Origin: Streptomyces scabiei 87.22
Lineage (GTDB): Bacteria; Actinomycetota; Actinomycetes; Streptomycetales; Streptomycetaceae
NCBI RefSeq assembly: GCF_000091305.1
Contig: NC_013929.1
Span: 9,548,001 to 9,612,000 of the forward strand
Reading direction: 5' to 3'
DNA length: 64,000 nucleotides
Position numbers and translations under genes: made by a program
The notes under the pieces: model-generated
Database searches by the model: none
Seen by the model: the letters and a program-made list of their open reading frames with translations, nothing else
Told to the model about the DNA's origin: nothing
In this document: positions 46,783 to 54,653 of the stretch, piece after piece
Position numbering within the stretch: the stretch's first letter is position 1
How the letters are laid out: the number at the start of each line of letters is the position of its first letter

Positions 46783-47283
46783 TCACAGCCGGGCGTACTC
46801 CAGACGCACGGTGGTGGCGAGGCGGGCCAGGGCCTCCTCGGCGCCCTCACGGTCGGTCCGGTCCAGCAGGGCGAGGGCGTCCGCGGCGGCCACCCGGACC
46901 CGCTGCGGCACCTCGTCCAGGGCGGCCATGCGGTAGGCGATGGTACGGCGGGCCTCGCGCTCCTCGGAGCTGACGCCGTGCGGCCCGGTACGGGGGAAGA
47001 CGGCGGCCTCGTAGGCGGTGACATGGATGAGCACGCCGTGCGCGATGCCCTCGGCGTAGCCCCGCTGCCCGGCCTGCCGCTGGGCCAGGGCGAAGTGGGC
47101 CATGGCCCGACGCCGCACGATGAGCGAGCCCACCATGCCGACGAGCCCGGCGCACACGGCCGCCCCCAGGGCGACGGGACCGCCGCCGATCAGCGCGCCT
47201 ATGAGGGCGCCGACCGCCATCAGCAGACAGGTCAGCCCGGTGGTGAGCATGAGCAGGGCACGCGCGGGAGTGAAGGTGGCCAT
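46783..47283 (-). CDS. Small membrane protein of unknown function
   Basis: A 166-residue protein with two hydrophobic segments (residues 8-30 and 35-52) followed by a soluble, helix-rich cytoplasmic part (REARRTIAYRMAALDEVPQR, ending RLATTVRLEYARL). I recognise no domain. The start is ATG 47283. Confidence 0.65.
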   Translation of the reverse strand: MATFTPARALLMLTTGLTCLLMAVGALIGALIGGGPVALGAAVCAGLVGMVGSLIVRRRAMAHFALAQRQAGQRGYAEGIAHGVLIHVTAYEAAVFPRTGPHGVSSEEREARRTIAYRMAALDEVPQRVRVAAADALALLDRTDREGAEEALARLATTVRLEYARL

Positions 47284-47583
47284 GACGTGCAGTGTCTCAG
47301 CCCGGGGCGGCGGGCGGAGCGGGGGCCCGGTGGGGGAGGGGTGGCGCGTACCGTGCCGGCGGCTCGGCCGGCGCCCGGACGGCGGGCGCGCACCGCAGCG
47401 GGACCTGGGCAGCGGCTGATGGACCGGCCGCGCCGCGAGCACCGTTTCGAGTGACCGGGGAGCGGCCCTCCCGGCCGGAGCGACCGGGGAGACTGCCGTG
47501 TACGAAGCCGCCGGACCACCCCCGTTCCGTCGTCAACTACCCGCCGCCGTACGAAGATCAGGTGTCTGCATAGGGTGGGGCCC
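47284..47583. other. Intergenic region upstream of the mraY leader
   Basis: 300 bases without a convincing gene. Two CGACCGGGGAG/TGACCGGGGAG segments occur near 47453 and 47481. TAGGGT at 47571-47576 is a good -10 element for the leader ORF that starts at 47584. Confidence 0.5.
47571..47576 (+). promoter_or_regulatory. -10 element of the mraY transcript
   Basis: TAGGGT lies seven bases before GTG 47584, so the message would start at that GTG, giving a leaderless leader ORF. No canonical -35 is seen. Confidence 0.45.
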
Positions 47584-47655
47584 GTGAGAACCAGCGACAC
47601 CGGTGAGGCCGTCGCGTACCAGAGCGCGACCGAGGGGGAGACCGCCGTCCGATGA
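47584..47655 (+). CDS. 23-codon leader ORF coupled to mraY
   Basis: A short frame starting GTG 47584 (VRTSDTGEAVAYQSATEGET, then AVR) ends with a TGA that overlaps the mraY ATG as ATGA. The codons are GC3-rich and the ORF contains the mraY ribosome site (GGGGGAGA). It may be a leader peptide, a translational coupler, or a remnant of an upstream gene. Confidence 0.45.
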   Translation: MRTSDTGEAVAYQSATEGETAVR

Positions 47656-48719
47656 ACCAGATCCTGTTTGCCGGGGCCATCGGCCTGTTCCTGACGCTGA
47701 TCGGCACACCGCTGCTGATCAAGCTGCTGGCCCGGAAGGGGTACGGGCAGTACATCCGTGACGACGGCCCGCGCGGCCACGCCGGCAAGCGCGGCACCCC
47801 CACGATGGGCGGTATCGCCTTCATCCTGGCCACCCTCGTCGCCTATGGCGCGACCAAGGTGATCACCGGGGAGAGCCCGACGTACCCCGGTTTCCTGGTG
47901 CTGTTCCTGATGGGGGGCATGGGCCTGGTCGGGTTCCTCGACGACTACATCAAGATCGTGAAGCGGCGTTCGCTGGGACTGCGGGCCGGGGCGAAGATGG
48001 CCGGTCAGCTGATCGTGGGCATCGTGTTCGCCCTGCTCGCCATCCGGTTCGCGGACGAGCGGGGCCAGACGCCGGCCTCCCTGAAGGTGTCGTTCGTCAC
48101 CGACTTCGGCTGGACGATCGGGCCGGTGCTGTTCGTCGTATGGGCTCTGTTCATGATCCTGGCCATGTCGAACGGGGTGAACCTGACCGACGGGCTGGAC
48201 GGTCTGGCCACCGGGGCGTCGGTGATGGTCTTCGGCGGCTACACCTTCATAGGCCTGTGGCAGTTCCAGAACTCCTGCGCCAACGCCATGGAACTCACCG
48301 ATCCCGCCTCCTGCATAGAGGTGCGCGATCCGCTCGACCTCGCCGTCGTCGCGGCCGCGCTGATGGGCGCCTGCTTCGGGTTCCTGTGGTGGAACACCTC
48401 GCCGGCCAAGATCTTCATGGGGGACACCGGCTCCCTCGCCCTCGGCGGCGCGCTCGCCGGTCTCGCGATCTGCTCCCGCACCGAACTGCTGCTCGCCGTC
48501 CTCGGCGGACTGTTCGTCCTGATCACCTTCTCGGTGGTCATCCAGGTCGGTTCGTTCAAGCTGACCGGCAAGCGGGTCTTCCGGATGGCCCCGCTCCAGC
48601 ACCACTTCGAACTCAAGGGCTGGTCCGAGGTCCTGGTCGTGGTCCGTTTCTGGACCATCCAGGGCATCTGTGTGATCGCCGGGCTCGGCCTGTTCTACAC
48701 GGCGTGGGCCGCGGGCTGA
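47652..48719 (+). CDS. mraY: Phospho-N-acetylmuramoyl-pentapeptide transferase paralogue outside the division cluster
   Basis: A 355-residue polytopic membrane enzyme that transfers phospho-MurNAc-pentapeptide to undecaprenyl phosphate, making lipid I. Hallmarks are RKGYGQYIRDDGPRGHAGKR, FLDDYIKI (Asp pair), NLTDGLDGLA and APLQHHFELKGW. All catalytic residues are present. Unlike the housekeeping mraY, it has no murF, murD, ftsW or murG around it. It is probably a second copy, perhaps for altered growth conditions or tolerance of MraY inhibitors. The ribosome site is GGGGGAGA, inside the leader ORF. Confidence 0.9.
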   Translation: MNQILFAGAIGLFLTLIGTPLLIKLLARKGYGQYIRDDGPRGHAGKRGTPTMGGIAFILATLVAYGATKVITGESPTYPGFLVLFLMGGMGLVGFLDDYIKIVKRRSLGLRAGAKMAGQLIVGIVFALLAIRFADERGQTPASLKVSFVTDFGWTIGPVLFVVWALFMILAMSNGVNLTDGLDGLATGASVMVFGGYTFIGLWQFQNSCANAMELTDPASCIEVRDPLDLAVVAAALMGACFGFLWWNTSPAKIFMGDTGSLALGGALAGLAICSRTELLLAVLGGLFVLITFSVVIQVGSFKLTGKRVFRMAPLQHHFELKGWSEVLVVVRFWTIQGICVIAGLGLFYTAWAAG

Positions 48720-48841
48720 GAGGGCCGGGCGACGGGTCCGGGGCGTCCGTCGGCGCCCCCGACCCCGCGGGCCAGGAGACCCGGGCCGCCGGCGAATCCG
48801 ACGAACTCGCCCGTGGCACGCACCTCGACCGCCCCTGGTCC

Positions 48842-49426
48842 CTACAGTCCGCCGCTCGCCCCCAGTCCGTACCGCACCGCCCGCAGGTGTTCGGCCAGCG
48901 GGCCGAGACCGACGTCGTGGCGGCGTTCGTCGACCGTCTCGGGGTGGCGGATGGGGTACGGGAAGAGCGTGCCGGGATTGATGCGGGTGCCGTAGAACTG
49001 GGGCTGGCTCAGGGCGACCGCGCAGTGGTCGGCGATGTAGGCGTGGTGGACGGCCGGGCAGCGGCCGTCCGCGACCGCCTCGGCGATCAGATCGCGGCAG
49101 CTGAGCTGGAAACCCAGATCCGGCGCGTGCAGCAGGAGCATCAGGGCCGCGGTGGAGGCGGTTTCACCGACCGAGTCGGCGGTGGGCCAGCCGTGGCGGG
49201 TGACGATCGCGCGGAGGGCGTCACCGTTGCCGGCGTGGCACTCGGCGATGCGGTCGCGGGCCCGCGCGGTGGGCGCGGACCGGGCCTCGTCGGCCAGCCG
49301 CCGTCCGTCCTCGGCCCTGCGGACCAGCTCGGCGGCGAGCACCCGCCCGCGCGGCGGTGGCGCCGCGCCGGACGCGCGTCCGGACGAGGATTCGGACGTG
49401 GGGTCCATGGCCGGGGCGCCCCTCAT
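48842..49426 (-). CDS. DUF6624 family protein
   Basis: A 194-residue cytoplasmic protein with the DUF6624 pattern (HGWPTADSVGETASTAALML, HAYIADHCAVALSQPQFYGT, ending RRHDVGLGPLAEHLRAV). The function is unknown. ATG 49426 follows CGGGAG and overlaps the stop of the small upstream ORF (ATGA); ATG 49408 is an alternative. Confidence 0.75.
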   Translation of the reverse strand: MRGAPAMDPTSESSSGRASGAAPPPRGRVLAAELVRRAEDGRRLADEARSAPTARARDRIAECHAGNGDALRAIVTRHGWPTADSVGETASTAALMLLLHAPDLGFQLSCRDLIAEAVADGRCPAVHHAYIADHCAVALSQPQFYGTRINPGTLFPYPIRHPETVDERRHDVGLGPLAEHLRAVRYGLGASGGL

Positions 49427-49602
49427 ACCGGCTCCCGGACGGCTGACGGGAGCCGCGCCTCGCGGGCCATCAAGGCCGCCTCACCGTGTCCGTCGGGCGT
49501 CCCGCCCCGCCGTACCGTGTGTCCTTCGAGCTCCGGCCGGGGGCGGGTGCTGCCGCGGCGGGGATCCGTCGGCCGGGGCACGCCGGCCCTGACTGCCGTC
49601 AT
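49423..49602 (-). CDS. 59-residue small protein coupled to the DUF6624 gene
   Basis: ATG 49602 has a good ribosome site (GGAGAGAG), and the frame ends in an ATGA overlap with the DUF6624 gene. The product is basic and Arg/Pro-rich (MTAVRAGVPRPTDPRRGSTR at the N-terminus) and has no recognised domain. A long perfect hairpin lies 27 bases upstream. Confidence 0.5.
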   Translation of the reverse strand: MTAVRAGVPRPTDPRRGSTRPRPELEGHTVRRGGTPDGHGEAALMAREARLPSAVREPV

Positions 49603-49628
49603 CGTCTCTCTCCGTCTCCTCGTGCCGC

Positions 49629-49657
49629 CGGTGCTGTTGTCGCAGACAACAGCACCG
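49629..49657. promoter_or_regulatory. 13-bp perfect palindrome with GTTGTC/GACAAC core
   Basis: A 13-bp stem with loop GCA (arms 49629-49641 and 49645-49657) lies between the NsdA-like gene end and the small ORF. It could be an operator or a terminator of the upstream minus-strand gene. Confidence 0.6.
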
Positions 49658-49721
49658 AGCGCGGGAAAAGCCAGGTGGTGGAGGGGGTGTGCGGGTGCGG
49701 GCGGGTAGTGGCTCGCGCGCC

Positions 49722-51143
49722 TCAAGCCGCCGCCCCCAGCACCACACGCGACCGGCGTTCGAAGTCCTGTACGAGAGGTTCGTCGCGGCGGGACGCCAGC
49801 CGGCCCCGGAAGTCGCGGAGGGCCTGGATGGACCGTTCGCTGTGCACACCGCCGAGCGCTTCGAGCGCGACGGTGGCGGTGGCGATCGCCTCGTCCAGGC
49901 GGTTCTGCTGGAGGTGGGCCGTCGCGAGGACGGACCGGCTGATGGCCTGACGCCGGCGGCGGTCCGCGTGGGCACGCACCGACTCGCCGGCCGTGTGCTC
50001 GGCCTGCGCGGCGAGGCCCAGGTCGCGGAAGCAGACGGCGGACTCGGCCTGGAGGTAGTGGTGGTCGAGGAACCGCACCCAGGGCGACTCCTGGGCGGCG
50101 CCCCGGCTGGCGTCCAGCTGCTTCTCGGCGGCGCGCAACGCCTCGGCGGTCTCGCGGGGGCGGCCCTGCGCGGCGTGTCCGCGAGCGGACATGGCGTGCA
50201 GGCGCATCAGGCCGAGCGGGCTGCCGGAGTCCTTGGCGGTGGCCACCCCGGCCCGGGCCAGGGCCACACCCTCGTCGGGGCGGCCCAGGCTGGTCGCCAG
50301 ATGGGACAGCCCCGCCAGGATCTGTCCGCCGAGCACATGGTCGCGGCCCTCCGCGCAGAGCCTGAGTCCCTGCGTCATGTACCGCTGGGCCAGGCCGTAC
50401 TCCCCGGCGTCGTACGAGCTCCAGCCGGCCATCGCGGCCAGCCGGGCGGCGGCGGCGAACAGCTCGCGCCGGTGGTGCGGCGGCAGACCGCGCTGCTGGA
50501 GCAGCGGGACGACCTCGGTGGTGAGGTACTGCACGACGCTGGTGCGGATGCCGCCGCCCCCGTACTGGTTGTCCATCTCGTCGAACATGCGGAGCATCGC
50601 GTGGACCTGTTCCACCGGACCGCCGCCCGACACCGGTGCGAGCCTCGGGGTGTCACGGCTCTCCACCAGCCACAGCAGCCAGGCCCGCTGGGGGTTCGCC
50701 AGGGCTCCCGGCACGAAGGGCACCGAGCCCAGCAGGCTGCGCCGGGAGACGTCGGTGGAGCCCAGCTCCGCCAGGGTGTGCAGGGTCTCCGCCACGTTCT
50801 CGGTGTAGAGCAGCGCCCGCCCCGTCACCGGCCGTCCCCGGTCGAGCGGGAAGCCGAGGTCGGCCGGGGTGAGCGCGCGGCCCAGCCGCTCGCCGAGGAC
50901 CGCCGCGATCAACTCCGGTGTGGTGCCCCGTGGTTGCTGGCCCTGGAGCCAGCGGGTGACGGACGCCTTGTCGTAGTTGGTGTCCGCGCCCTGACAGCGG
51001 CCCAGGTCGTTGACCCGGAGCGCGAGGGAGGCGTACGAGCAGCCGGCCTCCTTCAGGGCCGCCGCCAGCGGCTTGTTGGGCCCGCCGGCCGCTTTGGCCG
51101 GGTTCCTCGGTAATCCGTGTGATCCGTTCGTCACGGCGGCCAT
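49722..51143 (-). CDS. NsdA-like helix-turn-helix/TPR regulator
   Basis: A 473-residue regulator. Residues 20-85 form an HTH-like region (KPLAAALKEAGCSYASLALR, then DKASVTRWLQGQQPRGT), and the rest is a TPR-type alpha-solenoid (LAAMAGWSSYDAGEYGLAQR, and others). It resembles NsdA-type negative regulators of development and antibiotic production in Streptomyces, but orthology to nsdA is not shown. ATG 51143 is the start. It is divergent from the XRE/DUF397 pair. Confidence 0.75.
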   Translation of the reverse strand: MAAVTNGSHGLPRNPAKAAGGPNKPLAAALKEAGCSYASLALRVNDLGRCQGADTNYDKASVTRWLQGQQPRGTTPELIAAVLGERLGRALTPADLGFPLDRGRPVTGRALLYTENVAETLHTLAELGSTDVSRRSLLGSVPFVPGALANPQRAWLLWLVESRDTPRLAPVSGGGPVEQVHAMLRMFDEMDNQYGGGGIRTSVVQYLTTEVVPLLQQRGLPPHHRRELFAAAARLAAMAGWSSYDAGEYGLAQRYMTQGLRLCAEGRDHVLGGQILAGLSHLATSLGRPDEGVALARAGVATAKDSGSPLGLMRLHAMSARGHAAQGRPRETAEALRAAEKQLDASRGAAQESPWVRFLDHHYLQAESAVCFRDLGLAAQAEHTAGESVRAHADRRRRQAISRSVLATAHLQQNRLDEAIATATVALEALGGVHSERSIQALRDFRGRLASRRDEPLVQDFERRSRVVLGAAA

Positions 51144-51298
51144 CCAGGTTGTCGCATCGAGTCGGCGCGCGGTTCGACCCGTGCCCGCCGTGGCGCCAAC
51201 TCCTGGGCGGGCCGGAGGAGTTCGAGGACGCTGCCGGTGTGTGTGCGGCAGGTCACTCGGTCACTATGGTGGCCGAACAACACAGCTCGCAACCTGCG

Positions 51299-51315
51299 TT
51301 CTGATAATTTCAGAA
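51299..51315. promoter_or_regulatory. AT-rich palindrome between NsdA-like and XRE genes
   Basis: TTCTGA-TAATT-TCAGAA is a perfect 6-bp inverted repeat in an AT-rich patch of the divergent intergenic region. It is a candidate operator for the XRE regulator. Confidence 0.5.
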
Positions 51316-51393
51316 TGAACCGCGAAGACCTGTCCGTGTCAACGGATCGCGTGGCACACTGCACGCTGTGAATCCCGCCCCGGGAGGTTGCAC

Positions 51394-52269
51394 GTGAGCG
51401 AGACCCGCGTCGGAGGGAGCGCTCCCGCGGCGCCCACTGTCCTGCGCATGGTCCTCGGCAAGCGGCTCCGCCAGTTGCGGGAGCAGGCCGGAGTCTCCTT
51501 CGACGACGCCGCCCGCGCCATCGAGGTCACCGCGCTGACGGTCCGCCGCATGGAGAAGGCCGAGGTCGGTCTCCGTATCCCCTACGTGAAGGAGCTGCTG
51601 CGCACCTACGGGGTCCCGGGCGGCGAGATCGAGGGCTTCCTCGCCCTCGCCCGCGAGGCCAACCAGCCCGGCTGGTGGCACAAGTTCCGTGACGTGCTGC
51701 CGGAGTGGTTCAGCGCGTACGTGAGCCTGGAGAGCGAAGCCGCCGTCATCCGTCTCTACGAACCCCAGTACGTCCCCGGTCTGCTGCAGACCCACGACTA
51801 CGCCGCCGCGCTGATGCGGGTCGGCTTCCCGAACGCGAGCCCCGAGGACGTCGACCGCCGGGTCGCCCTGCGCCTCAGACGCCAGGACCTGCTGGCCAAA
51901 CCGGAGGCGCCGGCCGTCTGGGCCGTCCTCGACGAGACCGTGCTGCGCCGGCCGGTGGGCGGCCCCGAGGTGATGCGGGCCCAGATCGACCGACTCGTCG
52001 AGGCGACGGACCGCCCCAAGGTCCGGATCCAGATCATGCGCTTCGCGGCAGGACCCCACCCGGGGGCGTTCGGCCCCTTCCACTACTTCCGCTTCGGCTT
52101 CTCCGAACTCCCCGACATCGTCTACACCGAGGGCCTCGCGGGCGCCCAGTACGTCGACCAGCCCGCGGACGTCGTGACCTATCTGGAGGTACTGGACCGG
52201 ATGTCCGTGCAGGCGGAACCGGTCGCACGGACCAGGGACATCCTGGCGGAACTACGCAAGGAGTTGTGA
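51394..52269 (+). CDS. XRE-family regulator with DUF5753 domain
   Basis: A 291-residue protein: XRE HTH at residues 20-75 (LGKRLRQLREQAGVSFDDAA, LTVRRMEKAEVGLRIPYVKE), then a DUF5753 domain (YEPQYVPGLLQTHDYAAALM, ending near LDRMSVQAEPVARTRDILAE). This is the Scr1-type regulator abundant in Streptomyces, typically paired with a DUF397 protein in a toxin-antitoxin-like or regulatory pair. GTG 51394 follows GGGAGG. Confidence 0.88.
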   Translation: MSETRVGGSAPAAPTVLRMVLGKRLRQLREQAGVSFDDAARAIEVTALTVRRMEKAEVGLRIPYVKELLRTYGVPGGEIEGFLALAREANQPGWWHKFRDVLPEWFSAYVSLESEAAVIRLYEPQYVPGLLQTHDYAAALMRVGFPNASPEDVDRRVALRLRRQDLLAKPEAPAVWAVLDETVLRRPVGGPEVMRAQIDRLVEATDRPKVRIQIMRFAAGPHPGAFGPFHYFRFGFSELPDIVYTEGLAGAQYVDQPADVVTYLEVLDRMSVQAEPVARTRDILAELRKEL

Positions 52270-52271
52270 CC

Positions 52272-52523
52272 ATGGCAACGACACCCGACAGTCCCGTCCA
52301 CAGCGGTATGCCCGCTCCCGAACTCGGCGTCGAGGGCTGGCGCAAGCCCTGGAGCGGCACGAACGGCGGTTCCTGCGTCGAGGCCAAGCGCCTCCCCGAC
52401 GGCCGCGTGGCCTTCCGCCAGTCCACCGACCCGGACGGCCCCGCCCTCGTCTACACCCGGGAGGAGATGACGGCGTTCCTGAAGGGCGCCAAGGCCGGCG
52501 AAGCCGATTTCCTCATCGCCTGA
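52272..52523 (+). CDS. DUF397 small protein
   Basis: An 83-residue DUF397 protein (GGSCVEAKRLPDGRVAFRQS, ending FLKGAKAGEADFLIA), partner of the upstream XRE/DUF5753 regulator, two bases away. The AAGGAG ribosome site is inside the end of the regulator. In the Scr1/Scr2 pair of S. coelicolor the DUF397 protein is toxic when unpaired; whether that holds here is unknown. Confidence 0.85.
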   Translation: MATTPDSPVHSGMPAPELGVEGWRKPWSGTNGGSCVEAKRLPDGRVAFRQSTDPDGPALVYTREEMTAFLKGAKAGEADFLIA

Positions 52524-52798
52524 CGCCTGACGGTCTCCGCTCATCGGCTCCCGGCCCACGGGCGGGGTGGCCCGTTCTTCGCTCCGCCGCCGGGGGCGTG
52601 CGGGCACTACGGGTTCACAACCGGACAACCCGTGCGCGCACTGCCCCCGTCCGCCGGTCGTGGCCAGACTGAGGGCTCGCCAGGCCGCGCACGGGATCGT
52701 GAGGGCGATGCCCGCCGCGCACCACCCGAAGGGAGCGGCATGGTCGTGCCGACGCGTGTTCCCGGCCGAACCCCGCAGGCCGCCGGGGCGGGGCGGGG

Positions 52799-53293
52799 AT
52801 GATCCCGCCGTCCGCGCTCACCCGGTACCGGACCCTCGTCGTCGAGGGGCACGTCGGACCAGGCCGGGACCGTCTCGTCGGCGCGCTGGCGGATCTCGGC
52901 TTCGAGGTCCGGCGCATGCCGCCCGCCCTGCACCACCTGGACCCGGCCCTGCCGTACCGCGAACTCCTCGACGGGCCCGGCCGGCTGGCCGTCGACGGGA
53001 ACCTCATCGCGGAACTCGTGCACGGACCTCTGCGCCGGGGCCGCTCCCGGGTGACCTGGATGCAGGCCCTGGACCTCGCGGACGCCGTGGCCGAACGCGA
53101 CGGCGCCATGCTCCACCTGACCACGGCCGAGGACACGGAGGCCGCCACCGCCTACGCCCGGGTCTTCCGCACCCTCGCCCAGCACGTACCCGTGGTCACC
53201 CTCGACACCGGCGAGCCGGGCGGTCCCATCCGTGCACCCGCTGCTCGTTCGTCCCAACTCTCGCAAAACGCCGGACAGTTGACGATAGGTTGA
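52799..53293 (+). CDS. Degenerate P-loop kinase-like protein
   Basis: A 164-residue protein whose layout resembles thymidylate/deoxynucleoside kinases: an N-terminal strand with a loop VVEGHVGPGRDRLVGALADL, a central VDGNLIAELVHGPLRRGRSR segment where such kinases have the DR(Y/F) motif, and a hydrophobic strand AMLHLTTAED. The loop lacks the GKS/T of a working Walker A, so ATP binding is doubtful. The assignment is by pattern only. GGGGCGGGG precedes the ATG. Confidence 0.5.
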   Translation: MIPPSALTRYRTLVVEGHVGPGRDRLVGALADLGFEVRRMPPALHHLDPALPYRELLDGPGRLAVDGNLIAELVHGPLRRGRSRVTWMQALDLADAVAERDGAMLHLTTAEDTEAATAYARVFRTLAQHVPVVTLDTGEPGGPIRAPAARSSQLSQNAGQLTIG

Positions 53294-53328
53294 CGTACGA
53301 CCACGCGATGTGAGGCAGGAGACCACCC

Positions 53329-54138
53329 ATGGCAGACAGCCACCCCACCCCCGACCAGGAAGCGCTGTCGAAGATCGACACCACGGTGCCGCACTCGGCC
53401 CGCATCTGGAACTACTGGATGGGCGGCAAGGACAACTACGCGGTCGACCGCGAGGCGGGCGACGCCTACCGCCAGATCGCCCCCAACATCGAGACGATGG
53501 CCCGCGCCTCCCGTGTGTACCTCATCCGCACGGTCACCTTCGTGGCCCGGGAGCGCGGCATCCGCCAGTTCCTGGACATCGGCACGGGCCTGCCGACGTA
53601 CGACAACACCCACCAGGTCGCCCAGAAGGCCGCCCCGGAGTCCCGCATCGTCTACGTCGACAACGACCCGCTGGTCCTGCGGCACGCCCAGGCCCTGCTC
53701 ACCAGCACTCCCGAGGGTGTCACCGACTACGTCGACGCGGACCTGCGCGACCCGGACACCATCCTCGAAGCCGCCGGGAAAATCCTCGACTTCGACAAAC
53801 CGGTGGCACTGATGCTGATGGGCATCCTCGGCCACATCCAGGACTACGACGAGGCAAAGGACATCGTCCGCCGCCTGCAGGCCGCCCTGCCGCCGGGCAG
53901 CTACTTCGTCCACTACGACAGCACCGACACCGACGCCGAGCTCAAGCGCGCCCAGGACGGTTACGACGACACCGGTGCCGTCCCCTACGTGCTGCGCAGC
54001 CCCCGGCAGCTGCACGCGTACTACGAGGGCCTGGAGCTGCTGGAGCCCGGCATCGTGTCCTGCCCGTTGTGGCGTCCGGAGCCGGGCACGGACCCGCGGC
54101 CCACCGACGTCTACGGGGGAGTGGCCCACAAGGCGTAG
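53329..54138 (+). CDS. SAM-dependent methyltransferase (Methyltransf_19/DUF574)
   Basis: A 269-residue member of the actinobacterial Methyltransf_19 family: PHSARIWNYWMGGKDNYAVD at the N-terminus, SAM motif FLDIGTGLPTYDNTH, acidic ribose-binding YVDNDPLVL. These genes commonly neighbour XRE/DUF397 pairs; their substrates are unknown. The ribosome site is AGGAG. Confidence 0.9.
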   Translation: MADSHPTPDQEALSKIDTTVPHSARIWNYWMGGKDNYAVDREAGDAYRQIAPNIETMARASRVYLIRTVTFVARERGIRQFLDIGTGLPTYDNTHQVAQKAAPESRIVYVDNDPLVLRHAQALLTSTPEGVTDYVDADLRDPDTILEAAGKILDFDKPVALMLMGILGHIQDYDEAKDIVRRLQAALPPGSYFVHYDSTDTDAELKRAQDGYDDTGAVPYVLRSPRQLHAYYEGLELLEPGIVSCPLWRPEPGTDPRPTDVYGGVAHKA

Positions 54139-54227
54139 CGACGCCGGACCGGCGCGCGGCGATCCGGGGAAGGGGCCGCTTCCGGGGACGGCAGAGTACT
54201 CCGGGGCGCTTCGGGTAGGCCCCCCGC

Positions 54228-54653
54228 ATGACGGGCCCCCGCGACATCGACCGGCAGCTTCTCGACGCCGTGGAGAATCTGGTGCCGCTGTGGTTCTCGG
54301 CGGTCGAGGACGTGACCCCGCGGCTGTCCCCCAGACAGATACTGGCGCTGCGCGCGGTGCGCCGGCGGCCCGAGCTGAACCTGACCGCCCTGGCCGAGAG
54401 CCTGCGGGTGGGGCTGCCCACGGCCAGCCGGCTGTGCGACCGGCTGGAGGCGGCCGGCCTGCTCCAGCGGCGCGTCCGCCACGGCGACCGCCGCGAGGTG
54501 CTCCTGGTGGTCACCGAGCGCGGAGTCGCGTTCCTGACGGACATCACCGAGCGGCTGTCGGCGCGACTGACCGACGCCCTGACGGCGATGCCGGCGGCCG
54601 AGCGCGCCCGGGTCGAGCAGGCACTGCGGATCCTGCGCGGCTCCGTCAGCTGA
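54228..54653 (+). CDS. MarR family regulator (left flank of the stressosome operon)
   Basis: A 141-residue winged-helix MarR protein (RRRPELNLTALAESLRVGLP, then TASRLCDRLEAAGLLQRRVR and the wing HGDRREVLLVVTERG). Its 3' end overlaps the 3' end of the convergent PP2C gene by 8 bases. It is clearly paralogous to the MarR at 60545-61018. Confidence 0.87.
   Translation: MTGPRDIDRQLLDAVENLVPLWFSAVEDVTPRLSPRQILALRAVRRRPELNLTALAESLRVGLPTASRLCDRLEAAGLLQRRVRHGDRREVLLVVTERGVAFLTDITERLSARLTDALTAMPAAERARVEQALRILRGSVS

Noticed and set aside
49689..51113. Plus-strand frame of 474 codons
   Set aside because: Antisense to the NsdA-like regulator, which has recognisable HTH and TPR patterns.
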